NCBI GenBank assembly: GCA_030220185.1
Contig: JASPKZ010007546.1
Span: 105,001 to 169,000 of the forward strand
DNA: 64,000 nucleotides
Direction of reading: 5' to 3'
DNA from: Diploptera punctata
Taxonomy: Eukaryota; Arthropoda; Insecta; Blattodea; Blaberidae
Under the pieces are notes generated by a model that saw nothing but the letters and a program-made list of their open reading frames with translations, did no database searches and was not told the DNA's origin. This document shows positions 22,873-33,899 of this stretch, one piece after another. How positions within the stretch are numbered: position 1 is the stretch's first letter; each line of letters opens with the position of its first letter. Position numbers and translations under genes: made by a program.

Positions 22873-23575
22873 ATATTGACGATATTATGAAACAATGGAA
22901 AATTATATCAGACAAAAGGCTTCGATCGAACAGTAACACAAGTAGACCTATCAACAATTTAATTTTTGCCGATGATTTAGTTTTATTACACCGTGATGAA
23001 AATCTAAAAGAATTGGCTGCTCATAAACTGATTACAATATACAACGATTATAATTTTAAAATTTCAGTAAATAAATCAAAAGTAATGGCATTTTGTGGAA
23101 AGAAACACTGTCCGCAAAAATAATCATTAAAGGCGGAATGAGTGAACAAATATCCCACTTCAAATATTTAGGATGTGATATCAGCTATGGATTTAATAAA
23201 GATATTGAACAATGGCAGTCCCTGTCCTTTTATGTGGGAGCGAATCTTGGACTGTCACAAGCAGCCAAGATTAAATTTTTAAGAAGGGTAAAAGGGTGTA
23301 CTAGAATGGATCAGATAAGAAACGATGATATTCGTGAGGAGCTGAAGATCTACTCCATAAAATAAAATATATCTAATAATAAGAAACAGTGGAAAGTACA
23401 AGTAGAAAGAATGAAAGACTGTAGATTATTAAAGAAAATCTTAAATTATTTTTCGAGAGGAAGAAGAGATAACGGACATCCTCAGAAGAGATGGTCTTAG
23501 ATCTATTAGGGAAGACGGAACAGGTAATCAATGCTTAAACCAGGAAGTGAAGAAGAACAAGAAGAAGTAGGCCTA
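22873..23575 (+). pseudogene. LINE-B-like reverse transcriptase relic
   Basis: Reads NNLIFADDLVLLHRDENLKE (RT motif C), KISVNKSKVMAFCGK, a frameshift, then SEQISHFKYLGCDISYGFNK. A deletion follows, then QAAKIKFLRRVKGCTRMDQI and WKVQVERMKDCRL. The 3' end has ggaagacggaacagg and a (GAA)-rich tail near 23550-23565. The TYGSExW section is missing, so an internal deletion lies between NKDIEQ and AAKIKF. Confidence 0.78.
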
Positions 23576-23639
23576 CTATGTGAATAAAATAACTCTTTTA
23601 ACTTTTCACTCTCAGTAATGAATTAAATATTTTTAGCTT

Positions 23640-23865
23640 TTGGATAAAGTGGAGCAAAGCAAGAACAGTTATTGGAGAGAACAAGTTCAAAGAATGAAAA
23701 TAGTGCGAATAGCAAACATTATTTTAGATTATAAGTCAAAAGGTAAAAAAAAAGTTAGAACATTTAAATTCAAGTCAATGAGAGAGGAAAGAGTTAAATG
23801 TTGATGATGATAATGATGATGAAGTGTTGAAGTTTTCACGGATAATAGAGTTGAAAAAGAGGAAC
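23640..23865 (+). pseudogene. LINE-B-type C-terminal scrap
   Basis: Reads LDKVEQSKNSYWREQVQRMK, IVRIANIILDYKSKGKKK, then KSMREERVKC and a stop, followed by a (GAT)-like run. It resembles the KLEEHKYQWKEHLGRM region of LINE-B. Short and old. Confidence 0.5.
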
Positions 23866-23869
23866 GATT

Positions 23870-24425
23870 GTTATATTAAAAAACTATTCTATGGCACCCA
23901 CATTAAATTCAAATAAAAAAACGGGAAACGTACAACATTATTGTTACGGTAAATGAACAATTATGCATACTTGATAGAAATATAAATATTAATTAACTTA
24001 AAAAAATAATAAAAGAAAATGCCTTAAAATGAAGTGATAAGTCGAGCTAGAAACCTAAAATCTGTGTACTTGCAATGTAAAATATGTATTTGTCATTGTT
24101 CAGTCATTGTTGCCAACTTATCACAAAACCCGCTAACAAACAAGTGAACGCTAAACTAATATGTTGTACTAACTCACCCATTTTCTCACCCCAATTTTGC
24201 ACTAATGTAGGTGGACTCACCACTTATATGTGAGTAAATATATTGGCAATTGCTTCTAGCGGGAACATGTGTTATCACATTGGCCAACACGACTCTAAAA
24301 GTCATCTGTTCTCAGATCGAATATTCGCAGGTGGCATGGTAGCATAGATTAGCCAAAAAATCTTATTGTTTCACCCCTAGAGAAGATAGTTAATTTACTG
24401 TCTGATTTCAACACGTTATTCATAA
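23870..24425. other. unassigned sequence
   Basis: About 550 AT-rich bases with no supportable feature. Confidence 0.5.
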
Positions 24426-24427
24426 GT

Positions 24428-24625
24428 AATTAACTAACCAGCTCACTGGCTCTATCGAACCCATAGGTTAATGGCCTGGCGGATATTAGCTCTCCATACA
24501 TCCTTATCCTGAGCTAATGTTTTTTTTAAATATCCCTGCATAATCTACTTCCCTCAAATCATGGAATTTTCTCTCTGGTTTTCCTACAAGAAGCTTCCAT
24601 GTACCTCTTTCAACACATTTTACAT
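24428..24625 (-). mobile_element. LINE-A 3' end fragment
   Basis: The minus strand carries ggttttcctacaagaag-complement, ttgagggaagtagattatg, ctcaggataaggatgtatgg, and the terminal ctatgggttcgatagagcc. It matches the 3' 200 bases of the LINE-A at 43724-44735. Confidence 0.7.
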
Positions 24626-24664
24626 GTTTGTAACAACTTTTTAATTCATAAAATAAAAGTTGTG

Positions 24665-25325
24665 ACGTTTTGATATTGCATTCTATTAATACACATTATC
24701 TTGACACTAGATCCCATCAGCGCATTGTCCTTTATATCCCTCCCCATCACACTGTATATTATGCATTATCTTTTACGGTCTCACTTGCCAAAACATGGAA
24801 TTCCCTTCCGCCCTATGTCAAAGACTGTCAAACTATAACATCCTTTAAAAACAAACTAAAGAATTATTTAATAACAAACTAACTTATACACCTCACTGAT
24901 AGTATTCTTTTAACAATTAACAAATTAATTATTTATGAAAATAATATTAAGAATAACACATATTTTCATTTGTTTTGTTTTAAATATTGTAAAATCGTAA
25001 AATTAGTTTTCTATATCTCATTATTTTTCTTTGTTTTTTATATACATTAGACAGGGACAATTTAATATGTCTTGCTTGTTTTCATTTTATTATTAGTTTT
25101 AGTCTTAATTTTAACTAACATTAACTGGTTGCATTATAGATCGTAATATAATATATATTATTTTTTTGATCAAATTTTTATTTAGTATTTAATATTAAAG
25201 TTAATTGAGATTGTTATATTCTGATGTAATATATGTTTGTCCTGGTGAGTGGAAGAGAAGACCACATGGCCTTAACTCCACCAGGCTAAATAAATTTAAT
25301 CTAATCTAATCTAATCTAATCTAAT
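24665..25325 (+). pseudogene. LINE-F C-terminus plus 3' end
   Basis: Plus strand: INTHYLDTRSHQRIVLYIPP, then VSLAKTWNSLPPYVKDCQTI and SFKNKLKNYLITN. This is the WNSLPxxxR...SFKxxLKxxL ending typical of several non-LTR RTs. A long 3' region follows with ttgtcctggtgagtggaaga, ccttaactccaccaggc and a (taatc)n tail at 25300-25324. 5'-truncated. A longer minus-strand copy is at 54547-55430. Confidence 0.78.
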
Positions 25326-25524
25326 ATCGTAGGTGTCTCTTCAACTTACCGTAAGTAGAATTCAGCCATTGTTTAAAAGACTGAGCGTTGTGGTTATTGA
25401 TTGTCAAACAAGGGTGCGAAGTTGTGTTGGTTTACCACTTGTATTGTCTGCAAGGACACAGAGTTGTTAATCCCTTGATAACTAGAGACATCTGTCCTTG
25501 CCATCCACAAGCTGATCATCAAGC

Positions 25525-26011
25525 TATACCCTGTCCGCTCTTAAAGTGTCCTCGTCAAAACAAAACCATTTGACCTGCTCGCTTTTCATTGGTTATGGTC
25601 ATCGACGTGTACGATGTAGAAGCAATAAGTACGCGAAAAAGTAGTTCCCTTCATTAAATTAAAAAATATGTCCTCTGAATATACTTGTTATTCTTCGTGA
25701 ATTAAAATAATAATATTCAAAACATACAAAATATTCTAAAATATACCTCATCAATAATTACAACTTAAAATAGTTTATTACATGTGCATTTGAGTCATGC
25801 TTCAGTCGATCTTATGAAATAAAATGGCTGAAAGTATGAAGTCTACTGTTGCTGTGTCGTTATCTCCCTGTCAAAAGTGACAGTAATTGTGGCGCGAATG
25901 GCGGAAGGATATTGCTTCTACAACATACGTCGGTGTCCATAACCAATGAAAAGCGAGCAGGTCACATTGTTTTATTATGACGAGGATTACTTTAAGAACG
26001 GACAGGGTATA
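25525..26011. mobile_element. TIR element (MITE) with about 110-bp inverted repeats
   Basis: Ends read taTACCCTGTCCG at 25525 and CGGACAGGGTAta at 25999, consistent with a TA target duplication. The arms match inwards for roughly 110 bases through ctgctcgcttttcattgg and gaagcaata. The central 270 bases are unrelated to a transposase. A non-autonomous Tc1/mariner-type element is the likely identity. Confidence 0.75.
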
Positions 26012-26026
26012 CATTCTAGTTTTTAT

Positions 26027-26352
26027 CCATCCATAGTAATCCTGCCCGAAGACAGGTCCTTCAATGCAATCGTAAATTTTCATGCTATGCTTGCAGCTTT
26101 ACTAGGGAATTGTAGGTGTGGTAGCTTCCCGTTGCTTTCCACACCAGTAAAGGATGATGATAATGATAAGGGTGATGATGACCATATGATTTCGGGGACC
26201 GTTTGGGCCTTAAAGTTTTCCTGACATTTGTCTTACAGGTGAGGAAAAACCCCGATAAAAACCTCACCCAGAAAAACTGCCCCGACCGGGGATCGAACCC
26301 GGGCCCGCTGCGTCACAAGGGAGCACGCTACCTCGAGACCACAGCGGTGGAC
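26027..26352 (-). mobile_element. SINE-1 copy 1
   Basis: tRNA-headed SINE on the minus strand: head ccgctgtggtctcgaggtag, B box cgggttcgatccccgg, body with gggtgaggtttttatcgggg and gccttaaggcccaaacgg-type sequence, a (GAT)-like stretch and an end reading gggcaggattactatggatg. A perfect 11-bp target duplication ctagtttttat lies at 26016-26026 and 26353-26363, fixing its length at 326. It inserted 16 bases outside the TIR element. Confidence 0.9.
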
Positions 26353-26456
26353 CTAGTTTTTATAAGGGGCTTAAATAACCCATATGAGATGATAACTGAC
26401 TCACTGGTATTGTCGAACCTGCAGGTTCATGGTACAAAATTTTTTCCTAAGGACTT

Positions 26457-26690
26457 TCATCATCATCATCACAGTTCATTCACGAATTTAGGCCATTTGT
26501 TGACCTGATTCGGCCTCAATAGAAATATCATGCAATAGTCTTTTTGAGTGAACGTCCTGATCTTCTTCTTCCTGCAGGTTGATAGATTAATATTTGTTTG
26601 GGTATCCTGTGATCTTGCGTTCGATGAACATGCTCCATCAATCTTGACTTATAATCAGAAATGTTTTTTTTAATATTCCATGTGTAATTC
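26457..26690 (-). mobile_element. LINE-B fragment inserted in LINE-A
   Basis: 5'-truncated LINE-B copy on the minus strand, nearly identical in layout to 5129-5370 (tcacgaatttaggccatttg, gacctgattcggcctcaa). It has a (GAT)n tail at 26457-26470. The target duplication ttcctaaggactt is at 26444-26456 and 27085-27097. A SINE-3 sits exactly across its 5' junction. Confidence 0.82.
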
Positions 26691-26695
26691 TTCCT

Positions 26696-27079
26696 TCTTC
26701 TTCTTGTAAGCCCATGTTTCCCTTAACAGAGATTTAGGCGCTCTCCCCCTACAGGGAAGAATTTCAACCATACTAATTTAGTCACACTTGTTTTCGTATA
26801 GATGTTATTTGAGTGGTCCGTGGTCAGCGTTCCGCCTCATACTGACATCTAGGAAACCAAGATAGTACTAGGACGGGGAAATTCGGTAAATTTACTTAGA
26901 GGCCTTTTCATTCAGGCTTAAGGATTTTTTACGAGCCTGAAAATCTTCAGACTGGGGACCCAGGGCTTAAAGTCCCTCCCGGAGGACTTGCTCCTTGGAT
27001 TTTTCCATCCTAAAAGTATCCATCGACCCCGGCCGATGCATAGGCAAGGTGCATAACCACTAGTCCACCGCGGCCGATG
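26696..27079 (-). mobile_element. SINE-3 copy inserted at the LINE-B/LINE-A junction
   Basis: Minus-strand SINE with head ggccgcggtggactagtgg, body ggaggacttgctccttgg-complement, ctaggaaaccaagatagtac-complement, and a 3' (GAA)n tail (cttcttcttcttg at 26696). Direct repeat aattcttcct at 26686-26695 and 27080-27089. The B box region is partly deleted (ggccgatgcataggcaagg). Confidence 0.85.
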
Positions 27080-27214
27080 AAATTCTTCCTAAGGACTTTA
27101 TTCTCAAATAATCGCAAGATTTTCTCCTCCCTTATTTTTCCTTTATCTTTACTGCTTTCCTTCCTTCATTCTTCATCCTTCCTTTTTATTTTACTTCTTT
27201 ATTTTTTTCGTTAT

Positions 27215-27388
27215 TTATAATAGATATTATCTTTTTGATAAAATTTTCATTTAGTATTTAATATTAGAGTTAATTGATATTGTTATATTCTGATGTAATA
27301 TATGTTTGTCCTGGTGAGTGGAAGAGAAGGCCACATGACCTTAACTCCACCAGGCTAAATAAATCTAATCTAATCTAATCTATTGTAT
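27215..27388 (+). mobile_element. LINE-F 3' end fragment
   Basis: Plus strand; nearly identical to 25150-25320: gttatattctgatgtaatat, gtcctggtgagtggaagaga, ccaccaggctaaataaatc, ending in a (taatc)n tail. Confidence 0.78.
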
Positions 27389-27389
27389 T

Positions 27390-28270
27390 ACTCTATACCA
27401 TGCCTCTTGAACTTGCTCGCTAGATGTGAAAATATGCCTCCCCTCCTACTCGCATCAGATGCACTCCCAATGAAATAACACAACTGACAAGTGAGTAGTA
27501 GTGTCTTACCTTGTCAGCCTATCCGACGTAGGGTTGAATAGGAGGTGCTGTATACAAACTGTATTATCTGATTCCATTTGTACGGATGTACGAAATATGT
27601 AAAATTATTATCAGCCATTCTGTAGACGTGCTTCACAATATTATTATTGTATATTTCTACAACACATTTCCAATTAAAAACTGTAACACGTACATGTGAT
27701 TAACATTATTTTTAACGTATTATACATATCAATGTTCAGTGGACAAGTATGACATGTACTTGTTAGAATGTAACAGAAATATAATTAGTATTATGTTTCA
27801 TATTACAAAGTGCTAAAACGCACTGTTCCAGGAATTATGTTACATTATTCAAATGAAAACGCAGTTTATTAAATGTAGAAACAATCGGATTCTTCATAAT
27901 GATGTAGTTTCATATATCAGTATAAACGTGATACTTGTTTGAGTAAAAATACATTGTGTTTACCACAGTATTCAGTGGAACATTTACATGCACACAGTTG
28001 AAATTTGTGGTTATCCAAATACCTCGTGTTAATTATATATTTGATTTATATAAAGGTATTTGATGGAACCATGTATATGTGACTAAATAATTAATAAAGT
28101 GATTGCAATTACACACGTCTAATTTACATATAAATACAGTTGATTTCCGATTGATTAAACATGCGTTTTGTAGTATCACAACTCAGTTTATAGTTTCAAT
28201 ACTGTTGACACCAACTGTTTTCCTAGCTTTCTATCATTATCGATTTATACTTGATTTCAGTATTGCAGTA
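27390..28270. other. unassigned AT-rich sequence
   Basis: About 880 bases without a supportable gene or known repeat. Confidence 0.5.
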
Positions 28271-28274
28271 ATTT

Positions 28275-29090
28275 CTATTAATAAGCTGTTAGTTTATGCT
28301 GATGATATAGTCTTATTAAGCGATAGGGAGATGCTAAGGGTCAACACACACACTCTATTGAGTAACACTAAGAAATTGGGACTGGAAGTAAACATCAATA
28401 CAGCAAAATATATGTTCACACATAGAAATATATATTGGGAAAGGACAGTTAATGACAAGTGAGGGAAATTTTGAAGTGACTGAATTCAAATACATTGGAA
28501 CAATAATTTACAAATATGAATAAGAGGCACAAAGAAATTAAACATAGGCTCAATTATGGAAATGCGTGTTCTTATCCCAACTTTTCTAAAAAAAATCGTT
28601 AACCTGAAAATATATTAAATTGTTATTCTCCTAGTTATATGGGTGCGAAACATGGACTCTTACTTTAAGGGAGGAGAAAATATTACGAGTAGTTGAGAAT
28701 AAAGTTCTTAGGATAATTTTTCAACAAAGAGAGATGAACAGACAGGCGAATGAAGAATGGAGAAGACTACATAACCCCGAGCTTCATGATCTTTATAGGA
28801 AACCAGATATAGTTAAAACAGTTAAGTCTCGTAGACTGCGATGGACAGGACATGTGGCGCGAATGGGGGATGAAAGAGGAACATGGAAACTTATTGTAGG
28901 TAAATCAGAGGAAAAGCCCCCAGTAGGTAAGGGCAAGAATTAGATTGGAAAATAACATTAACCATGATTTGAGAGAAGTAAATTTTACAGAGAATGATTA
29001 GAAAACATTAAATCAGGATAGAGGTGTATGGAAAGGTTATGTCCGCGCGGCCATGAACCTGAGGGTCCGACAGTGCCAGTGAGTTAGTTA
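28275..29090 (+). pseudogene. LINE-A reverse transcriptase relic
   Basis: Plus strand: INKLLVYADDIVLLSDREML (motif C), THTLLSNTKKLGLEVNIN, frameshifts, then EEWRRLHNPELHDLYRKPD, VKTVKSRRLRWTGHVARMGD, ERGTWKLIVGKSEEKPPV and a degenerate end with ccatgaacctgagggtccg. It begins abruptly at the YADD region, like the LINE-A copies at 14070 and 43724, which suggests similar 5' truncation. Confidence 0.8.
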
Positions 29091-29094
29091 TTTG

Positions 29095-29435
29095 TAGTAA
29101 TTCAACGACCAAACACTCCACAATGAAACTAGTTATGGTGTCAGGTCTAAACAGACATAGATTAACGAGCAGATTGAAATGGGAGCGAATGTAGCAAGGC
29201 TAAAAAAAATAAATAAAAATAAAGTGGGTACAGATCTAACTATGTGGAACCTTGAGATAGTAGCAGACCGTAAATGAAGTTGGCAGACTTTTGAAGAAAT
29301 TCGCCAGTCAACTGGTTTAGTGCAACGAGGAGTCGAAGCAACTGGACGAAGCTACAGAATGTCATGTCAGCACAACATTAATGCGGATTAGCTCATCACA
29401 TGTGAACCATTAATTATGTTTAATAGCGTAGCCCA
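29095..29435. other. unassigned sequence
   Basis: About 340 bases; no supportable feature. Confidence 0.45.
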
Positions 29436-29439
29436 TTGT

Positions 29440-29605
29440 TGAGTCATAGGCTCTCCTTTGTCAGGAGTTAATAGACCAAGTTCATTTTAGTTACCTTATT
29501 TGCCCAAAGATGACATGAGTGACACACGGTCAACACACCGACTCAATGAGACATCTAGCAGGCAACTAAGATATTACTAGAATGTTTGAGATCGGTAAAT
29601 TTTGA
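29440..29605 (-). mobile_element. SINE-3 body fragment
   Basis: Carries ttgtcaggagttaatag-like and gagacatctagcaggcaac, which align with the far half of the SINE-3 variant at 46695-47075 (complement). Head missing. Confidence 0.5.
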
Positions 29606-29789
29606 ACCTTAATGAGCTACCTCTTTACATGTCCTTTAAAAAAAGTCGGTTCATTTATTTATTCATTCTTATTAATTCATTCCTCCATTTATCTCGCCAC
29701 AACATGGTCGCTACGATTCATATATTTCATTCCAGTAGTGGTCCGAATTTGATTTCTTGGGAAGTGGGATCTCAAATTTATATTTTGGG

Positions 29790-30335
29790 TCTTAATACAC
29801 TAGTCAACATGATTTTTGTCTCATGAGTACCAATAGTTAATACCTACTTAATGCAGCTTTTTATCGTGTTTTCAAATATGTATTCGGAATTTATCCATCA
29901 CAGTTTGTTTTTTATTTCAATTTCAATTAATGGATTTAAATAATTATTTTTAATAAACTTTTTTTCGTCCATTTGCCCATTGTAAAATAAAACCAAATGA
30001 GCTAACTCAAATGGGTTCAGCTATAGAAAAGAGATATCAAGACAAATGGAAACATAATATGCTAGCCGATTATTGTTGGACCATCAAGAGGGATGCTCCA
30101 CAGGCGAAATTTAGCAAAAAATCGTCATTTCCTACTTTCTAGGCGAGTCCGAATGTTTCAATATTCTGTGGTTATGAATGTAGAAAATATGAAAGTGTTT
30201 GAAATTATAAATTCCTGTCTCTCGGAAACCTTGCGTGATGGAGAAAAACCGATATCATATTTGAATTCAGAGGAGAAAAAATACTATCAGAATCACATAT
30301 TTTTCTTTCTGAGACAAAAATAGTTTATTTTTGTT
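29790..30335 (+). pseudogene. relic of arthropod repeat-protein family (ADYCW type), copy 3
   Basis: Plus strand: IEKRYQDKWKHNMLADYCW, TIKRDAPQAKF, then a long 3' segment shared with 15970-16205 (aggcgagtccgaatgtttc, tgcgtgatggagaaaaacc). The region before IEKRYQ, which in copy 1 encodes FFPENLGAVSDEHG, has been deleted and replaced by unrelated bases (about 29960-30015). Confidence 0.6.
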
Positions 30336-30452
30336 GCTCAGTGATATTGGTCTGAATACATCTGGTGAAATATATATATATATATAATTCGATGTTATAA
30401 TTAAATTTTTGACATTTAACAATGAAGGTAAGTATGACATGAAAAGAATAAT

Positions 30453-30537
30453 AAATGCCTGAGCAGGTATTTGAACCAGAGACCTCTAACTCTATACGTT
30501 AGCGCGATTCCAAATTCGCCACTCGGACATTTCAGCA
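30453..30537 (-). mobile_element. tRNA-like SINE head
   Basis: On the minus strand tgtccgagtggcgaatttgg, gctaacgtatagagttag and ggttcaaatacc give A-box-like and B-box-like segments and a plausible anticodon stem-loop, closing with tgctcaggca. Shares the core aacgtatagagtt with 38265-38337. No body recognised. Not a functional tRNA as far as I can judge. Confidence 0.45.
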
Positions 30538-30539
30538 CA

Positions 30540-31120
30540 AACATATATTTTTCTTCTTACAAGGGAAGAACTTATGTTGGACCAGTTGGATTGTAACAAA
30601 AATTGGAGGATATGTTGAATGAAGGATCCTGAACACCGTGATGTTGTCATTGTATACATAATATTTAATAGGAAATAAGTAACAAAAAAATAAATAGAGG
30701 CTTAACATCCGTATATGACAGAAAAAATAAAGTAAAACATTTGGAAAAAATAAAATGAACAAATAAAAATAGAAAATGATAGTATGGTGAACGAGGGAAG
30801 AACAAAAAAGGGGCTGGAGAGAGGGCACGGTTACTTGAACAGGCGCACCGGAGTGTGAATGCTTTTTCCACTCCCGCAGTCGAGTATTTGCACAGTATAT
30901 ACGAATTTTTAATATTTAAACATAAAAACTCAATAAATTGAAAGTAAATAGAATATTTGCTTTATTATTTATTGCTTAGCACTTTTAGTACATAACAGTA
31001 TATTTACACGTAAATGTGTACATTTACAGGTGATAGTCTTGTGAGTCCATAAAATATTTGATCAAAAGGAGTAAATGGTCATAATAAATTCATTTTACGT
31101 CTTAACTACGTTAGACTCTA
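30540..31120. other. unassigned AT-rich sequence
   Basis: About 580 bases; open frames here are low complexity and unsupported. Confidence 0.5.
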
Positions 31121-31122
31121 TA

Positions 31123-32119
31123 GTTCAGGACACATTCGAAAAACACAAAGAACCTGGATTGGATGGTGACCAGTTTGCGTATTTTCTAGCAGAACTTATA
31201 GAACAAAAATATTAGAATAGGTTAGAGGACTTTAGCGAAAATACTTTAGATTTAGAAGACTATGCCACATGCAATCAGAAGCTCACACAGGCCGAATGTT
31301 TTGAAAACTTTCAAATTGCCAACGAATCCAGTGAGAAACGTGAGAGTTCAAGTAGCTTCGAGCCGTCTCCTGTTAAAAAACCTAAACGTCCTAACGTACT
31401 GTCTGCCTTTTCTGAAGAAACTTTGGAAAACATGTATGAATATAGGATGCCAGGGAAATCTGGCCCGAAGTCCTTTTCACAAATATTAAAAAAAATGACC
31501 ATCATTAATTAATAACTGAAATGTAAGAACAGTTTTGAATTATATAGAAAATAAAAATCTTATCTAGCTTCACAATTAAAAAACAGGGACCCCTATAAAA
31601 TCGCCCAAATTAAAGACTACATCCTTAAAAAGTTTCGAGATTCTCGAGATCGGGTATTGACAGTGCACTATTGGCATTACAAACGTGGGCTGTTTTTCTA
31701 GCGAAGGAATTGGGCTTGAATGAATTTAAAGCTTCAAAGACATTCATTTCAAATTTCAAAAAAAAAAATATATATATATTTCTTCAAGAAAAATTACCAA
31801 ATTTGTCACTGTCAAGGGTATTGAAAACGAAACTCAAACTATTGAAAATGCAAATACGTTTGTAAGAGACGTTAATCAGACCATTAAAGAAAACTGCATA
31901 CCAACAAAGAATGTGTGGAACTATGACCAAAGTCAATTTAATTATGAAGTGGCAGAAAACAGAACATTGGCAGTCAAAGGCAAAAAACTCACTGTTGCTA
32001 CAGTTCAAAACCTACGTGGAATTACACATTCTTATACGATAGATGTGTGGGCAACTTGGGAAGAGGTTATACCTCTGTTTTCAAGAACCTACCGGAAACA
32101 AATTTGGGACGTCAACTAG
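31123..32119 (+). pseudogene. pogo/Tc-like DDE transposase relic
   Basis: Plus strand, broken by stops and frameshifts. Pieces in order: FEKHKEPGLDGDQFAYFLAE, KKPKRPNVLSAFSEETLEN, YEYRMPGKSGPKSFSQILKK, an HTH-like region, GCFSSEGIGLE (frameshifted), KITKFVTVKGIENETQTI, then VWNYDQSQFNYEVAENRTL and VQNLRGITHSYTI. NYDQSQFNYE corresponds to the first catalytic aspartate block (xxNxDQSGF) of pogo/Tc-type transposases with an N-terminal extension. The C-terminal half is missing. The related C-terminus at 51346-51791 is from a similar family. Confidence 0.7.
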
Positions 32120-32312
32120 CAGTTTGAGGTGAAATCTCCTACTCAAATTGTAATTGAATAACAGGTGGTGAAAACAAGGAGATAATTAACTTCATGTAAA
32201 GGAACATAGTTTTATAATTTTGAATAAATTAGTAAGATAATTCATTTTTCTACGATAATGGATATCGTGCAGAATATATATAAATCAAAGCGAAGAAATT
32301 TATATTAAACAT

Positions 32313-32372
32313 CCATCGCCCCTGCTGGAGGCGACCACGGTAACCATTAGATCATCGGGACTGTCACACAAC
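32313..32372 (-). mobile_element. tRNA-like 5' half (SINE head scrap)
   Basis: On the minus strand gtcccgatgatctaatggtt resembles the 5' half of a tRNA (A box tctaatggtta), followed by gtcgcctccagcagggg. No T arm. Likely a truncated SINE head. Confidence 0.35.
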
Positions 32373-32494
32373 AGGCCCACATATATTTAATATGTTTATT
32401 TGCTATTTATATTAAACGCATTGTTATAATGTATTATTGGATGTAACATAGCAATGATTGTGATGATAATTACCATTCCCCTGAGTAAGTTTCT

Positions 32495-32612
32495 GCAGTG
32501 TGGCGAAAGACTGGAATATATTAGCTCAGGATAAGGAAGAATCGAGAGATTATGTCCGCCCGACCATAAACCTCCAGTTCAATAGAACCAATGAATTAGT
32601 TAATTACTGCTC
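32495..32612 (+). mobile_element. LINE-A 3' end fragment
   Basis: tattagctcaggataagg, gattatgtccgcccgaccat and ccagttcaatagaacc match the last 100 bases of LINE-A. Confidence 0.65.
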
Positions 32613-32934
32613 ATATTTTAAAATATGAAAGTTGGTAAGTTAGAAGACATTCATTTTACAGATTGTATAAATGCGGATAAATAATTCAAATTATAATATC
32701 TATAAATACAAAATATACTACTTACTGTTATTTGAAACTACTGTACAGTTTCATTAGTTGAATACTTTGGCTTTCATAATGATTTCTTTTTGACATTTCA
32801 TATGAAGAACATTACTAATCCAATTGTTTATTCTCATTTCCTTCAAATCTTCTATGGCATCGCCCTTCCCTCTATAATAATTTTAATCCTGTATTGCCTC
32901 TAGCTGTTAAAGGTTCCAATGGAAACAGTTCAAG

Positions 32935-33065
32935 ATCTGGATTTAGATTATGTTTGGGTTTTGAACTCCCCTTGTATTCCTTATAATGTAATACCTACCA
33001 TATCGTGGGGGTTAGGTAACTCCACCTTCCAGGCGCCCCAACCTCAGAAGTGTATTAACCGGCAA
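32935..33065 (+). mobile_element. SINE-4 body fragment
   Basis: Shares gtaactccaccttccaggcg and ccccaacctcagaagtg with the complement of the SINE-4 copies at 20345 and 37508. Head absent. Confidence 0.5.
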
Positions 33066-33704
33066 TCCCAGGACGGAATAAAATAAATACCGTATGAAAA
33101 CCTGCTGGCATTGAAAAAAATCCCATATTTATTATTTTATATACACATCTTTCTGTTTTTAGCCATTTTGAAGTTGGCATCTTGTATATTAGTTTTACGC
33201 ATGTTCTATGAACAGGGACAGTGGGAAGTGAAACTTTCATAATTATAGTTCTCTACACATGGAACTAACCAAAAGTTTAACCACAAACAGTACAAATTCT
33301 AGGATATATAGCAGAAAACACTGACCTTTTAATTGATAGACAGTATATGCATGAAATCGAAACAAAATCTAATTATAGATTTTTTTGTATGTGTGTCAAA
33401 ATATGCAGTTAAAGAACTGGGTAATTAGGTGCTGGTATTTTTCTTCTGAGACCCTAACTTCGCTTTCTCAGATCCCTGATCTAATCGACCTCTCAATAAA
33501 CCATATTCTTCATCTCTATAGCCATGTATTTTTTCGTCATGTTTTACTGTATACATAGTAACATTCAAGCATAACTCCAATTAAAAATATGTTTTTGCAC
33601 GATAGTGCGTTCTGTTATACTTACAGCAATGGCGACTATGATTAAAAATTCAATTTCCTACATTTCGGGGTTGCCAACCTATAAATAACTAGATAACTAT
33701 ACTG

Positions 33705-33895
33705 TAATATTACATATTACCTACCTCGCTGGGGAAGTGAAACCACTGCCCTTTATGTATACTACGTACAATGTATATACAAAAAAATATCCAAAATGTA
33801 GTGTTAATATAGGCCTTATATTATACAATACAAATCACTGAATTTTAAATGAACTGCACTTTATTTGAAACAATATTGAAAGTTGAGTTAACAAA
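33705..33895 (+). repeat. dispersed repeat R, copy 1
   Basis: aaaccactgccctttatgta, ctacgtacaatgtatatac and aaatgaactgcactttattt match, in inverted orientation, the last 180 bases of the window (63815-64000). Non-coding; family unknown. Confidence 0.65.
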
Positions 33896-33899
33896 ATAC

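Larger units (their letters stand above)
26388..27190 (-). mobile_element. LINE-A relic with internal deletion, interrupted at 26457-27084
   Basis: The two flanks, 26388-26456 and 27085-27190, join to one LINE-A. The 27085-27190 part encodes REEKILRLFENKVLR on the minus strand and 26388-26456 continues KVLRKNF, then jumps straight to MNLQVRQYQ and the LINE-A 3' end. The block between KIF and MNLRV (about 330 bases in the 43724-44735 copy) is deleted. The interruption is LINE-B plus SINE-3 (separate entries). Confidence 0.7.

Noticed and set aside
25388..25573. 61-codon plus-strand open frame
   Set aside because: Its 3' part is the TIR of a MITE; the rest has no family likeness.
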